Shown here in pieces: positions 5,932-6,392 of a DNA stretch of 6,392 bases. The DNA lies in NCBI GenBank assembly GCA_943327025.2, contig CALPVO020000132.1, positions 1 through 6,392 on the forward strand. The letters are read 5' to 3'. This stretch comes from Janthinobacterium lividum (GTDB taxonomy: Bacteria > Pseudomonadota > Gammaproteobacteria > Steroidobacterales > Steroidobacteraceae). The translations under genes were made by a program, and so were the position numbers. The notes under the pieces are model-generated. The model was not told the DNA's origin. It searched no databases and saw nothing but the letters and a program-made list of their open reading frames with translations. The first letter of the stretch is position 1. Each line of letters opens with the position of its first letter.

Positions 5932-6392
5932 TTAGAGCGTAGCAACCGCCGCACGCGCGAGACGCGTGAGCGTTTCCGCGCGGCCCAGAATGGCCAAAGT
6001 GGCGTCAATGGGCGGCGAAACACTGCCCCCGGACACCGCCACGCGTACTGGCTGCGCCAGCTTGCCAAGGCCCACGCCCTGAGCGGCGGCGAGTGCGTTG
6101 ATAGCTTCGTGGATGGCAGGGCCATTCCAGTCCGGGAGCACCTCCAACACGCCGATGACGGCTTGCAGGGCGGCCTGCCCTTCGGCCGCCAAGTGCTTCT
6201 TGGCGGCTTTTTCCTCGTAGGTATGCGGTGCCTCGAAGAAGAAGCGGCTGGCCATGGCCATTTCACGCAGCGTCTTCGAACGTTCCTTTTGGCAAGCCAC
6301 AATGGCCACCAGGTCCGCGTCTGCCGGCACCTCCAACCCTGCCGCCGCCAGCTGCGTCCGCAGCATGGTGGCGAGGCGTGCGTTGTCCGCCA
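5932..6392 (-). CDS. gltX: Glutamyl-tRNA synthetase, C-terminal part (5' end beyond window)
   Basis: 152 complete codons of the C-terminal, anticodon-binding (alpha-helical cage) part of the discriminating class I GluRS, which charges tRNA-Glu with glutamate in the cytoplasm. Recognisable segments are ERSKTLREMAMASRFFF, a variable helical stretch, and the conserved end GKLAQPVRVAVSGG followed by SVSPPIDATLAILGRAETLTRL. The frame stays open to the right edge (preceding residues ADNARLAT), so the ATG at 6366-6364 is internal and not the start. The catalytic Rossmann domain with its HIGH and KMSKS-type motifs lies outside the window. The TAA stop is at 5934-5932. The gene is followed by the tRNA promoter, and its own tRNA substrate is encoded just downstream. 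Confidence 0.97.
   Translation of the reverse strand, partial: ADNARLATMLRTQLAAAGLEVPADADLVAIVACQKERSKTLREMAMASRFFFEAPHTYEEKAAKKHLAAEGQAALQAVIGVLEVLPDWNGPAIHEAINALAAAQGVGLGKLAQPVRVAVSGGSVSPPIDATLAILGRAETLTRLARAAVATL

Noticed and set aside
5932..6366. A separate 144-residue gene starting at the ATG at 6366
   Set aside because: The frame stays open to the window edge and the residues before this Met continue the GltX sequence, so it is an internal Met.

Overview
The window is GC-rich proteobacterial DNA. Every gene I can support lies on the minus strand, so the map reads from right to left. The order gltX, tRNA-Ala(GGC), tRNA-Glu(TTC), with CCA encoded in both tRNAs, is followed by an exosortase-A (XrtA, PEP-CTERM) type exopolysaccharide cassette. 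This suggests a gammaproteobacterium, perhaps of the Lysobacterales/Xanthomonadales; that placement is inference from synteny and protein style, not a database result.

Layout, in the direction of transcription. (1) The 3' part of gltX (glutamyl-tRNA synthetase) enters from the right edge and stops at 5932. (2) A 76-nt gap holds a clear sigma-70 type promoter (TTGACA, 17 bp, TAAATT) for a two-gene tRNA unit: tRNA-Ala(GGC) at 5780-5855 and tRNA-Glu(TTC) at 5667-5742. (3) A 260-nt intergenic region (5407-5666) holds two adjacent hairpins just after tRNA-Glu, a run of eight G, a 22-bp near-perfect dyad (5449-5470) and a small hairpin (5430-5445) ahead of the first cassette gene. (4) Five tightly packed genes follow: short OPX-type polysaccharide export protein (4771-5406), three-TM chain-length determinant (3183-4757), cytoplasmic BY-type tyrosine autokinase with a nine-tyrosine tail (2179-3186), outer-membrane beta-barrel of the PEP-CTERM-associated TIGR03016 type (768-2189), and a NodB/DUF3473 polysaccharide deacetylase cut by the left edge (1-758).

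The five genes look like one operon: a 13-nt gap, a 4-nt ATGA overlap, an 11-nt overlap and a 9-nt gap. Together they make the export end of a Wzx/Wzy-like polysaccharide pathway. The chain-length protein and its separate tyrosine kinase would control polymerisation at the inner membrane. The export protein would carry the polymer across the periplasm, the beta-barrel may form or assist the outer-membrane exit, and the deacetylase would modify the sugar chain. Glycosyltransferases, polymerase, XrtA exosortase, the XrtA-associated ATPase and FemAB-like protein are expected beyond the left edge but are not visible here.

I do not see an undescribed system as such. The least explained parts are the 22-bp dyad with its neighbouring hairpin upstream of the operon, and the possible pairing of a short export protein with a beta-barrel of undefined function. 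No mobile elements, CRISPR arrays or real plus-strand genes were found.
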